NCBI GenBank assembly: GCA_016287975.1
Contig: JAEEXV010000031.1
Span: 1 to 19,158, forward strand
Source: Lentisphaeria bacterium
GTDB taxonomy: Bacteria > Verrucomicrobiota > Lentisphaeria > Oligosphaerales > Oligosphaeraceae
DNA: 19,158 bases
Direction: 5' to 3'
Shown here piece after piece: positions 1 through 6,288 of the stretch (its first letter is position 1; each line of letters opens with the position of its first letter). The position numbers and the translations under genes were made by a program. The notes below the pieces were generated by a model. That model saw nothing but the letters and a program-made list of their open reading frames with translations. It searched no databases and was not told the origin of the DNA.

Positions 1-128
1 ACCCCGCCCATAACCCGCCCATCGCCGCGCATCGATCCCGCGCCATCCCACATATCCGCCCCGCACCGCAATGCCACCCCGCCCATAACCCGCCCATCGC
101 CGCGCATCGATCCCGCGCCATCCCACAT
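1..128. repeat. 53-bp direct repeat, two copies
   Basis: Positions 1-53 and 76-128 are the same 53 bases, spaced 75 bp apart; they then diverge. The unit contains the string CGCGCATCGATCCCGC, which recurs near 4173-4188 in another intergenic region, so this belongs to a dispersed non-coding repeat family in the genome. The first copy begins at the window edge and may extend further upstream. No credible coding frame was seen here. Confidence 0.85.
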
Positions 129-198
129 TTCCCCGCCCCGCGCATTCCCCGCCGTTTTCGCGCCGCCTGCGCCGCTCACCAGCCCCCGCGGTGCTGTG

Positions 199-218
199 CC
201 GCCGCATTCTTGCGGCGG
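199..218. repeat. Perfect 8-bp-arm palindrome
   Basis: CCGCCGCA (199-206) and TGCGGCGG (211-218) form a perfect hairpin with a 4-nt loop TTCT. No T-tract follows, so it is not a standard intrinsic terminator. The bases after it (an AAGCC..AAGCCTCGCC string) resemble those near 4236-4248, which suggests a REP-like element of the same family as the palindromes in 4260-4530. Confidence 0.6.
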
Positions 219-276
219 AAGCCAAGCCTCGCCACCCATCACTCGCAAAAAACAAAACTTTTTTAGTTGTGTATAT

Positions 277-304
277 TTGCAATCTTATTTTCAAGTGATA
301 TAGT
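277..304 (+). promoter_or_regulatory. Putative promoter of the outer-membrane protein gene
   Basis: An AT-rich stretch (about 245-345) stands out in GC-rich surroundings. It offers a -35-like TTGCAA at 277-282, a 16-bp spacer and a -10-like TATAGT at 299-304. Transcription from about 311 would give a leader of about 100 nt before the start codon at 412. This is inference from consensus similarity only; other AT-rich hexamers nearby could serve instead. Confidence 0.4.
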
Positions 305-310
305 AACCAT

Positions 311-384
311 CGCGCCGAGATACAAGATCTTTTTAGTAATCTTTTAATCCATGTCCCGTTTGGCTCGGCGCGGGGCGTTTTTTT
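311..384 (+). promoter_or_regulatory. Structured leader with hairpin and T-tract (possible attenuator)
   Basis: CGCGCCGAG (311-319) is exactly complementary to CTCGGCGCG (364-372), a 9-bp stem closing a 44-nt AT-rich loop. Inside the loop, AAGAT (324-328) can pair with ATCTT (339-343). A run of seven T lies at 378-384, five bases after the long stem. It could be a transcription attenuator, a riboswitch-like leader, or the terminator of an upstream gene outside the window. The five-base gap between stem and T-tract is not ideal for a terminator. No known riboswitch consensus was recognised. Confidence 0.45.
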
Positions 385-411
385 CAACCAACCACAGAGG
401 AGAAGAAGACC

Positions 412-1233
412 ATGACCAATACGAGAATCGCAGTTGTGCTGTTTGCCCTGGGCGTTGCCGTCTTTGCGGGAGTCCCGCTGAACAACCTGAACGGGAGCGG
501 GGGCATCGCGTTCAACCCGCTGGCATACACTTCGGGCTTGAAACTGGAGGACACCTCGTGGATTTCGAAGCCGCAGGTGGGGGCATGGTACGTGAAGCTG
601 CCCGAGAGCAACATCGAGTGGAGTTCGTACAGCGTCTCGGTGACGGTGGCGGAGCGCATCGAACTGGGGTATGCGGCGAACCTGGTGAACGCGCGGGACT
701 ACGGCGACAACGCCATCGAGGCGCATAGTTTCGGGATCAAGGTGCGGCTGCTGGACGAGGACGCCTTTGACACGAACTGGCTTCCCGCCGTCGCCGTCGG
801 CGCGGTCTACAAGCATACGGACAGCAACACGACGGACGCCTTCGGGCTGTCGCACTCAGGGCTGGAATACTATCTGGTCGCGAGCAAGCTGATCAAGGCG
901 ACGCCGGTGCCGGTCCTGGTCTCGGGCGGCATCCTGCGCAGCGACGAGGTGGTCTACGGCGTGGTCGGCCACGGCCACTACGGCACCTCCTTCTTCGCGA
1001 ACATCGACGTGCTGCCCGCCGAGAACGTCGCCATCGGCCTCGAATACCGCCAGGGGATCAAGGCGGGCAGCGGCATCGAGAACGCCTCCTACTGGGAAGG
1101 GCACGTCGCGTGGTTTGTCAACTCCCACCTGACCCTGGTCGGCGCCTACGTCGACACCGGCAAGACCGACAAGGGCTTCGGAAAACTCGGCGTCGGCGAC
1201 GGCTTCGTCCTGAGCGCACAGTACCAGTTCTGA
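412..1233 (+). CDS. Probable outer-membrane beta-barrel protein, DUF3034-like
   Basis: A 273-aa protein. Residues 1 to about 20 form a signal peptide (basic start, then a hydrophobic run ending VAVFAG), so it is exported. The mature part alternates short hydrophobic and polar strands and ends in Phe (LSAQYQF), the usual last residue of a BAM-inserted outer-membrane barrel. Segments such as GIKVRLL, VGAVYKHTD, YYLVASKLI, GLEYRQG and HVAWFVN recall, from memory, the DUF3034 family, whose function is unknown. The start is set by a good Shine-Dalgarno (GGAG at 399-402, nine bases before ATG). It is monocistronic, preceded by a structured leader and convergent with the sugar operon. The barrel call is fairly safe; the family name is less so. 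Confidence 0.7.
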   Translation: MTNTRIAVVLFALGVAVFAGVPLNNLNGSGGIAFNPLAYTSGLKLEDTSWISKPQVGAWYVKLPESNIEWSSYSVSVTVAERIELGYAANLVNARDYGDNAIEAHSFGIKVRLLDEDAFDTNWLPAVAVGAVYKHTDSNTTDAFGLSHSGLEYYLVASKLIKATPVPVLVSGGILRSDEVVYGVVGHGHYGTSFFANIDVLPAENVAIGLEYRQGIKAGSGIENASYWEGHVAWFVNSHLTLVGAYVDTGKTDKGFGKLGVGDGFVLSAQYQF

Positions 1234-1243
1234 ACCATGCGCC

Positions 1244-1280
1244 CGCCCCGCGGTGCCCCGCTCACAGCGGCCGCGGGGCG
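1244..1280. terminator. GC-rich hairpin at a convergent gene junction
   Basis: CGCCCCGCGG (1244-1253) pairs perfectly with CCGCGGGGCG (1271-1280), and inside it CCGCT (1258-1262) pairs with AGCGG (1266-1270) around a 3-nt loop. This gives about 15 bp of almost continuous stem with a four-base bulge. It lies between the stop of the outer-membrane protein gene and the last codons of the convergent oxidoreductase gene. It lacks a T-tract, so it may act as a bidirectional pause or stability element rather than a canonical intrinsic terminator. Confidence 0.5.
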
Positions 1281-2347
1281 AAGCCCGAGGCCCGCCGCGC
1301 CCATTCGGTGACGCGGACGACCTCCAGCCCCTCCTCGAGGGAGATGGGATAGGGCGCCTGGTTCACGAGGGCGTCGTAGACGGCCCTCCACATCAGGCGC
1401 AGTTCGGTGCGGCCGTTGGCGGGGGCCAGCGGGAGTTCCTCCTCGATGACGGGCGGCGACTCCTGGGAGCGGTAGCTCCCGAAGAGCGCGCGGTTGCCGT
1501 AGTTGGCGGCCAGCGGCCCGAACTGGAACCCAGGATCGAGATATTTGACATGGACGCTCTTCTCCGCGAGCGGCACGACCAGCGTCCCCCGATCGCCCTC
1601 GGCATAGTAGAGGTCGTCGGGCAGCATCGTGTTGCCCGACACCTCGACATCCACCACGCGGCGGTTCTCGCCGCGCAGAATGACCTTGAAGTAGTCCTCC
1701 GCGGGCCCCGCCGAGACCCGATGCTGCAGGTCGCTCCAGAGGTCCGCGACGGGCGCCTCCAGCAGCTGCAGCCCCTGGTCGATCAGGTGCGGCCCCCAGT
1801 TGTTCAGCAGCCCGCCGAAGGCCGCCGCCGTGGTCTGCCAGTCGAAGCGCCGCGAGAAGGTCGGATGGCGATGCACGCGAACCGCATAGACGTTGCCGAG
1901 CTTGCCCGAATCGATCCACTCCTTCACGACGTTGAAGGCCGCCTCGAAGCGGCGGTTGTGCCGCAGGAAGAGCCGCCCTGGATGGCGCTCCGCCGCGTAT
2001 TTCAGTTCCAGCGCCTGCCCCGCGCTGACCGCGATCGGCTTCTCGATCACGACCGCCTTGCCCGCCTCCAGCGACTGGATGGCGTGCAGGGTGTGGTCGC
2101 AGTTGCGCGTCGCCACCGTGACCAGCTCCACCTCAGGGTCGGACAGCAGCTGCCCGATGTCCTCGTAGCGCTTCATCGAGGGGAAGTCCTGCGCCGCCGC
2201 CTCCCGCCGCGACGGCTCGTGGTCGCACATCGCATGAAGTTCGAAGCACTCGGGGAAACTCCCCATCTCCACCGCGTGCATATAGCGGCCTGCATTGCCG
2301 AAGCCCAGGATGCCGACCTTCACCCGACGTTGTTTCTGCGTGCTCAT
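1262..2347 (-). CDS. Gfo/Idh/MocA-family NAD(P)-dependent oxidoreductase
   Basis: A 361-aa protein of normal family length, probably cytosolic, that would oxidise or reduce a hydroxyl or keto group of a sugar or inositol-like substrate. The N-terminal Rossmann fold has the dinucleotide motif GILGFGNAG (residues 12-20). EKP at 102-104 is the conserved motif whose lysine takes part in catalysis. GGLLNNWGPHLID at 178-190 matches the family's C-terminal domain signature with its His and Asp. The start at 2347 overlaps the stop of the isomerase gene by four bases (ATGA), so the two are translationally coupled. Last gene of the operon; its final codons lie within the GC-rich junction hairpin. The substrate cannot be read from sequence. 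Confidence 0.9.
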   Translation of the reverse strand: MSTQKQRRVKVGILGFGNAGRYMHAVEMGSFPECFELHAMCDHEPSRREAAAQDFPSMKRYEDIGQLLSDPEVELVTVATRNCDHTLHAIQSLEAGKAVVIEKPIAVSAGQALELKYAAERHPGRLFLRHNRRFEAAFNVVKEWIDSGKLGNVYAVRVHRHPTFSRRFDWQTTAAAFGGLLNNWGPHLIDQGLQLLEAPVADLWSDLQHRVSAGPAEDYFKVILRGENRRVVDVEVSGNTMLPDDLYYAEGDRGTLVVPLAEKSVHVKYLDPGFQFGPLAANYGNRALFGSYRSQESPPVIEEELPLAPANGRTELRLMWRAVYDALVNQAPYPISLEEGLEVVRVTEWARRASGFAPRPL

Positions 2348-3210
2348 TTTGCCACTCCCAGTTCCCTGCGAAGCCCCTCCAGCAGCGCCGCCGTGCCGCG
2401 GATGTCCGCCTGCTGCTGCGCCTCGTCCGCGATCTCGCGCTCGATCACCAGCGGCCCCGTGTAGCCGAACTCGCGGTGCAGGTGGCGGATCAGCTCCAGC
2501 ACCTGCGCGTCCCCCTCCCCGACCCGCTCCTCGTCGCCCAGGGTCGCGGGCTGCGACGGGCGCCGCCCGTCCTTGATGTGCATGTTCACGACCCGCGCCC
2601 CCAGGCGGTCGACCAGCGCCGACGGGTCGTCGAAGTTGTAGATGAGCAGGTTCGCGGGGTCGAAGTTCAGCCCGATGTTGGGCATCTCCAGGTCGCGGAA
2701 GAAGCGCTCCAGCACCGCCACGGGCTCCTGCCCAGTCTCGAAGATGAAGCGCTGCCCCTGGTTCTGGCAGAACTCCAGGAAGCGCCGCATGTCCGCGACA
2801 AAACGCCGATAGCAGTCCCCGTCCTCCTGCGGAATGAAGCCGACGTGCGCCGCCAGCGTGTCGACGCCGAGCTCCGCCGCCAACTGCGACGCCATGCAGT
2901 TGCGCACCATGCGCTCGGCGCGCATCGCCTCGGGCACCAGCCCCAGCGTCGGCGGACCGTCCCAGAAGCCCCCCGCCTGCCCGCGGTACGGCACCCACAC
3001 CGCGCTCACCGCGATCTCCCGCGCCGCGAGTTCCCGCCGAAACGCCGCCACCCGCGACGCCCGCTCAGGCCCGAAGAGCAGCGCGTCCGAGACGCCGCCC
3101 AGATGGCACAGATGCAGCCCGCACGCGGTGATGCGCTCCAGGCATTCCGCCGCCGTGCGGTCATACACCTTCGCGACGGCCCCGATTTGCAGGGGGATGG
3201 CATGCGACAT
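2344..3210 (-). CDS. Sugar phosphate isomerase/epimerase-like TIM-barrel protein
   Basis: A 288-aa protein of the xylose-isomerase-like TIM-barrel superfamily (AP_endonuc_2 fold), probably a metal-dependent isomerase or epimerase of sugars or sugar acids. Likely metal and catalytic residues are E158 (FETGQ), D184 (FDPAN), H211 and D214 (HIKDG) and E258 (VIERE), in the order typical of the family. GGAGG on the minus strand (3221-3225) lies ten bases before the ATG and fixes the start. It sits between the AraC regulator (24-bp gap) and the Gfo/Idh gene (4-bp overlap). Isomerase plus Gfo/Idh is a recurrent pair in sugar or inositol catabolism, which supports a shared pathway; the substrate is unknown. 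Confidence 0.87.
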   Translation of the reverse strand: MSHAIPLQIGAVAKVYDRTAAECLERITACGLHLCHLGGVSDALLFGPERASRVAAFRRELAAREIAVSAVWVPYRGQAGGFWDGPPTLGLVPEAMRAERMVRNCMASQLAAELGVDTLAAHVGFIPQEDGDCYRRFVADMRRFLEFCQNQGQRFIFETGQEPVAVLERFFRDLEMPNIGLNFDPANLLIYNFDDPSALVDRLGARVVNMHIKDGRRPSQPATLGDEERVGEGDAQVLELIRHLHREFGYTGPLVIEREIADEAQQQADIRGTAALLEGLRRELGVAK

Positions 3211-3234
3211 GGCTTCAATTCCTCCGATGATGGT

Positions 3235-4059
3235 TCAGTTCATCCGCTGCCCGAGGTGCCGGTTCCGATAGGCGCTCGGAGAGCAGAGCAGGTATTTCTT
3301 GAACAGGCGGGAGAAGTAGAGTTCGTCCGAAAAACCGCATTGCGCGGCGATCACCTTGACGGGCGTCAAGTCCTGCTCCAGCGCCTCGCGGGCGCGCTGC
3401 AGACGCTGCCGCACCACGAAGTTCTTCGGAGGCACGCCGTGGCACTGCCGGAACAGCCGCATGAAGTGCTTCAGCGAAAGATTGAGCTTCGCCGCCTCGG
3501 CCCCGAAGTCCCAGTCATGCTCCGGCTGCGCGACGATCTGCAGCGCCAGCGCCTCCAGCGCCGCCTGGTGAAAGCCGCCATGCCAATCCACGCGCTCCTG
3601 GTGCTGGAGCGAGAGCAGGATCGACTCGAGTTTCGAGACCGCGAAGTCATGGCGGCCCTGCTGCAGCAGCAGAATCAGCTCCAGCATGTCCGCCTGGAAG
3701 CACTGCGGCGAACGGATCACCGTGTAGGGCCGCGCCGCCTCCGACGCCAGCCGGAACAGCCCCGTTTCCAGATAGCGTAGCACCCGCTCCCCCTCGAAGC
3801 AGACGTGGATCTGGTGCCGCGTCGTCCCCGTCGGCGAGCCGTACGAGAAGAGCGCCTCCGGCGAGGTCAGGAAGGCCACTGGCCCCTTGAGCAGCCATTC
3901 CCGCCCCCCGTCCACCGAGAGATACACGGGCCCCGAATGGATGTACTGAACCCCGTAGAAACGCGGATGCGCCTTCGCGCACCCGCACGCCGCACGATTG
4001 CTGCTGAAACTCGCGAACTCCAGTCCCGCGAAAAACTCGCTCCGTTCCTCCATCCCCAT
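3235..4059 (-). CDS. AraC/XylS-family transcriptional regulator
   Basis: A 274-aa regulator. Residues about 25-110 look like a cupin-type AraC sensing domain, and the C-terminus carries the paired helix-turn-helix domain (about 185-213 and 232-268). The second helix region, GFSDELYFSRLFKKY, is the AraC signature; the usual FG before the conserved Pro is replaced here by LC (YLLCSPSAYR). The start at 4059 is preferred because GGAGG (4066-4070, minus strand) lies six bases upstream; an in-frame ATG at 4053 is also possible. First gene of the operon with the isomerase and oxidoreductase, so it probably responds to their substrate and may regulate its own operon. Confidence 0.92.
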   Translation of the reverse strand: MGMEERSEFFAGLEFASFSSNRAACGCAKAHPRFYGVQYIHSGPVYLSVDGGREWLLKGPVAFLTSPEALFSYGSPTGTTRHQIHVCFEGERVLRYLETGLFRLASEAARPYTVIRSPQCFQADMLELILLLQQGRHDFAVSKLESILLSLQHQERVDWHGGFHQAALEALALQIVAQPEHDWDFGAEAAKLNLSLKHFMRLFRQCHGVPPKNFVVRQRLQRAREALEQDLTPVKVIAAQCGFSDELYFSRLFKKYLLCSPSAYRNRHLGQRMN

Positions 4060-4087
4060 GACAGGCCTCCTCCCTGCTCACTGTCAT

Positions 4088-4115
4088 ACATTAGCCCCCC
4101 TCCCGATATTTGCAA
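4088..4115 (-). promoter_or_regulatory. Putative promoter of the AraC-led sugar operon
   Basis: On the minus strand TTGCAA (4110-4115) is followed after 16 bp by TAATGT (4088-4093), about 28 bases before the AraC start codon. The same TTGCAA with a 16-bp spacer appears before the gene at 412. The -10 match is weak, so this is tentative. Confidence 0.3.
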
Positions 4116-4331
4116 GGCCAATGCGCATTTTCTCCATCCCAATGCGCACTCCGTGCATTCCCGCCCATTGGCCGCGCATCGATCCCGCTTGCCCATCGCC
4201 GATTAACTGGCCGCGAAGCCACCCCGCCCGTGAAGCGCCAAGCCTCGCCCATGCACATTGGCCCGCCGGGCAAGCCCGGCGGCACACGCCGCCCATACAT
4301 CGGGGCCCGCCGCCCATGCCACCCCGCCCCA
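4116..4331. repeat. Degenerate intergenic repeats with one REP-like palindrome
   Basis: No gene was seen in this stretch. It holds a short repeated CAATGCGCA, a copy of CGCGCATCGATCCCGC also found in the 1-128 repeats, and a shortened version (about 4188-4221) of the CATCGCCGATT..GGCCGCG segment of the 102-bp tandem units. At 4263-4282 CCGCCGGGC and GCCCGGCGG form a 9-bp-arm hairpin with a 2-nt loop, the same geometry as the palindromes at 4350 and 4452. It looks like a graveyard of one dispersed repeat family. Confidence 0.65.
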
Positions 4332-4529
4332 GCATTACCCCAGCGTGTGCCAGCGGGCTTGCCCGCTGGTAAAGCTTCGCTCCCGCTTGCCATCGCCGAT
4401 TGGCCGGCCGCGCAGGAGCGCGGCCCGCCCCCCGCATTACCCCAGCGTGTGCCAGCGGGCTTGCCCGCTGGTAAAGCTTCGCTCCCGCTTGACATCGCCG
4501 ATTGGCTGGCCGCGCAGAAGCGCGGCCCT
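4332..4529. repeat. 102-bp tandem duplication with two palindromes per unit
   Basis: Two near-identical units begin at 4332 and 4434, differing at only a few bases. Each holds CCAGCGGGCTTGCCCGCTGG (4350-4369 and 4452-4471; 9-bp arms, 2-nt loop) and a second hairpin of GGCCGCGC and GCGCGGCC arms with a 4-nt loop (4406-4425 and 4508-4527). The loop of the second hairpin changes from AGGA to AGAA between units while both arms are kept. The array lies just downstream of the hydrogenase stop on the minus strand, so the hairpins may also protect or terminate that transcript. Confidence 0.85.
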
Positions 4530-4551
4530 CCCGCGCCCATTAGCGCCGCCG

Positions 4552-6288
4552 TCACTTATTCGCGGTCCAGGCGTCGTGGTCGGTGTGGAGCAGATGATGG
4601 GACTTCTCGGAGAGCGGCGCGCCCAGGAACTCCTGGTAGAGGGCCTGGACGTCGGGGTTCTCGTGGGAGAAGCGGACGCGGCTGCTGCTGTCGAGTTTCC
4701 AGAGTTTCCTGCCGCGGTAGACGGCGAGTTCCTGCCCCTCGTGGATCGGCTGGCCGCCGCCGCCCGCGCAGCCGCCAGGGCACGCCATGATCTCGACGAA
4801 GTCGTATTTCGCCTCGCCGCGCACGATCGCCTCGCAGAGCAGTCGCGTGTTCGCGAGGCCCGAGGCCACCGCGATCCGCAGCGTGCCGAAGCCAGGAATC
4901 TCGATCGCGCTTTCCTGCCACGCCTGGCCGCCCGCGGGACGGAAAGGCGCGAAGGCGTCGGCGTCGGGGTTCCTGCCCGTGATCAGGAAGAATGCCGAGC
5001 GCAGCGCGGCCTCCATCACGCCGCCAGTCGCGCCGAAGATGACGGCGGCGCCCGTGCCGCTGCCGAGCGGCGAATCGAAGGCCGCCTCCTCCAGTTTCGC
5101 GGGATCGACGCCCTTGAGCGACAGCAGGCGACAGAACTCGCGCGTGGTCAGCACCACGTCGACATCGGGGTCGCCGCAGGCGTCCTTCATCACTGGCAGT
5201 TCGCACTCCGCCTTCTTCGCGGAGCACGGCATCACCGAGACGACGCACATCCTGTGCGGGTCGATCCCCTGCTTCGCGGCGAAGTAGGTCTTGGCCACCG
5301 GCCCGAACATCTGCTGCGGCGACTTCGCCGTCGAGAGGTTCTTCGTGAGCTGCGGGAACTGCGTCTTGAGGAAGCGCACCCAGCCAGGGCAGCACGAAGT
5401 GAACATCGGCCAAGGATGCGCGTCCCTGTGCTTCAGCCGCTCGACCAGTTCGCTGCCCTCCTCCATGATGGTCAGGTCCGCGGCGAAGTTGGTGTCGAAG
5501 ACATAGTCGAAGCCCAGCGCCTTGAGCGCCGCGACCATCCGCCCCACCGTCGCCACATCCGTGTCCAGCCCGAACTCCTCGCACCACGCCGAACGCACCG
5601 CAGGCGCCACCTGGATCACCGTCGTCACCGCGGGATCCGCCAGCGCCGAAAGCACCTTGTCCGTGTCGTCGCGCGCCGTCAGGGCGCCCGTCGGGCAGTG
5701 GGTCACGCACTGCCCGCAGAAGGTGCACGCCGTCTCGACGATCGGCCGACGGTCGCGGGTGTCGACCACCGAGCGGTGCCCGCTTCCCACGGCGTCCCAG
5801 ATGTGGACGCCCTGCATCTTGTCGCAGACCTGCACGCAGCGCATGCACTGCACGCACTTCGACGCGTCCCGCACGATCGGGCAAGCCGCCGAGGCCGCGT
5901 TCCGCTCAGGCTTCACCTCGTAGGGGATGTCGCGCAGATTGAACTCCCTCGCCAGGTCCTGCAGGCGGCAGTTGCCGCTGCGCACGCAGGTCGTGCACGA
6001 CGTGCGGTGCTTCGAGAGGATGAGCTGCAGATTGACCTTGCGGGCCGCAAGCACGCGCGGCGACTCCGTCTTCACCTGCATCCCCTCCGCGACCGGCGTG
6101 TCGCACGCAGGGGCCAGGCGAGAGACGCCCGCGATCTCCACCACGCACAGGCGGCACGCCGCGATCTCGTTGAGTTCCTTGAGGTAGCACAGATGCGGGA
6201 TGGCAATCCCCGCCGCCTCCGCCGCCTGCAGCACCGTCGTCCCCTCCGCCGCCTGCACGGCCTTGCCATTGATCGTCAGATTCACCAT
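4552..6288 (-). CDS. hydA: [FeFe]-hydrogenase catalytic subunit, group A with full cluster set
   Basis: A 578-aa H2-evolving or H2-oxidising enzyme, probably cytosolic (no signal peptide). In order: an N-terminal [2Fe-2S] domain (C34, C45, C48, C62), the His-ligated [4Fe-4S] site (H94, C98, C101, C107), two [4Fe-4S] sites (C145-C155 and C188-C198 motifs), then the H-cluster domain with TSCCPGW (297-303), MPCSAKKAE (353-361) and EIMACPGGCAGGGGQP (499-514). All H-cluster motifs are intact, and a small-subunit-like tail follows. The start at 6288 has a Shine-Dalgarno (GGAGG near 6296-6300) and overlaps the upstream flavoprotein stop by seven bases. With a GltD-like partner rather than NuoE/NuoF subunits it resembles the group A2 (glutamate synthase-linked) class in HydDB, as remembered. 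No maturase genes (hydE, hydF, hydG) are in the window. Confidence 0.95.
   Translation of the reverse strand: MVNLTINGKAVQAAEGTTVLQAAEAAGIAIPHLCYLKELNEIAACRLCVVEIAGVSRLAPACDTPVAEGMQVKTESPRVLAARKVNLQLILSKHRTSCTTCVRSGNCRLQDLAREFNLRDIPYEVKPERNAASAACPIVRDASKCVQCMRCVQVCDKMQGVHIWDAVGSGHRSVVDTRDRRPIVETACTFCGQCVTHCPTGALTARDDTDKVLSALADPAVTTVIQVAPAVRSAWCEEFGLDTDVATVGRMVAALKALGFDYVFDTNFAADLTIMEEGSELVERLKHRDAHPWPMFTSCCPGWVRFLKTQFPQLTKNLSTAKSPQQMFGPVAKTYFAAKQGIDPHRMCVVSVMPCSAKKAECELPVMKDACGDPDVDVVLTTREFCRLLSLKGVDPAKLEEAAFDSPLGSGTGAAVIFGATGGVMEAALRSAFFLITGRNPDADAFAPFRPAGGQAWQESAIEIPGFGTLRIAVASGLANTRLLCEAIVRGEAKYDFVEIMACPGGCAGGGGQPIHEGQELAVYRGRKLWKLDSSSRVRFSHENPDVQALYQEFLGAPLSEKSHHLLHTDHDAWTANK

Noticed and set aside
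1262..2998. A 578-aa fusion of the oxidoreductase with upstream sequence
   Set aside because: The upstream 217 codons are an out-of-frame reading of the isomerase gene; the true start is the ATG at 2347 overlapping the isomerase stop.
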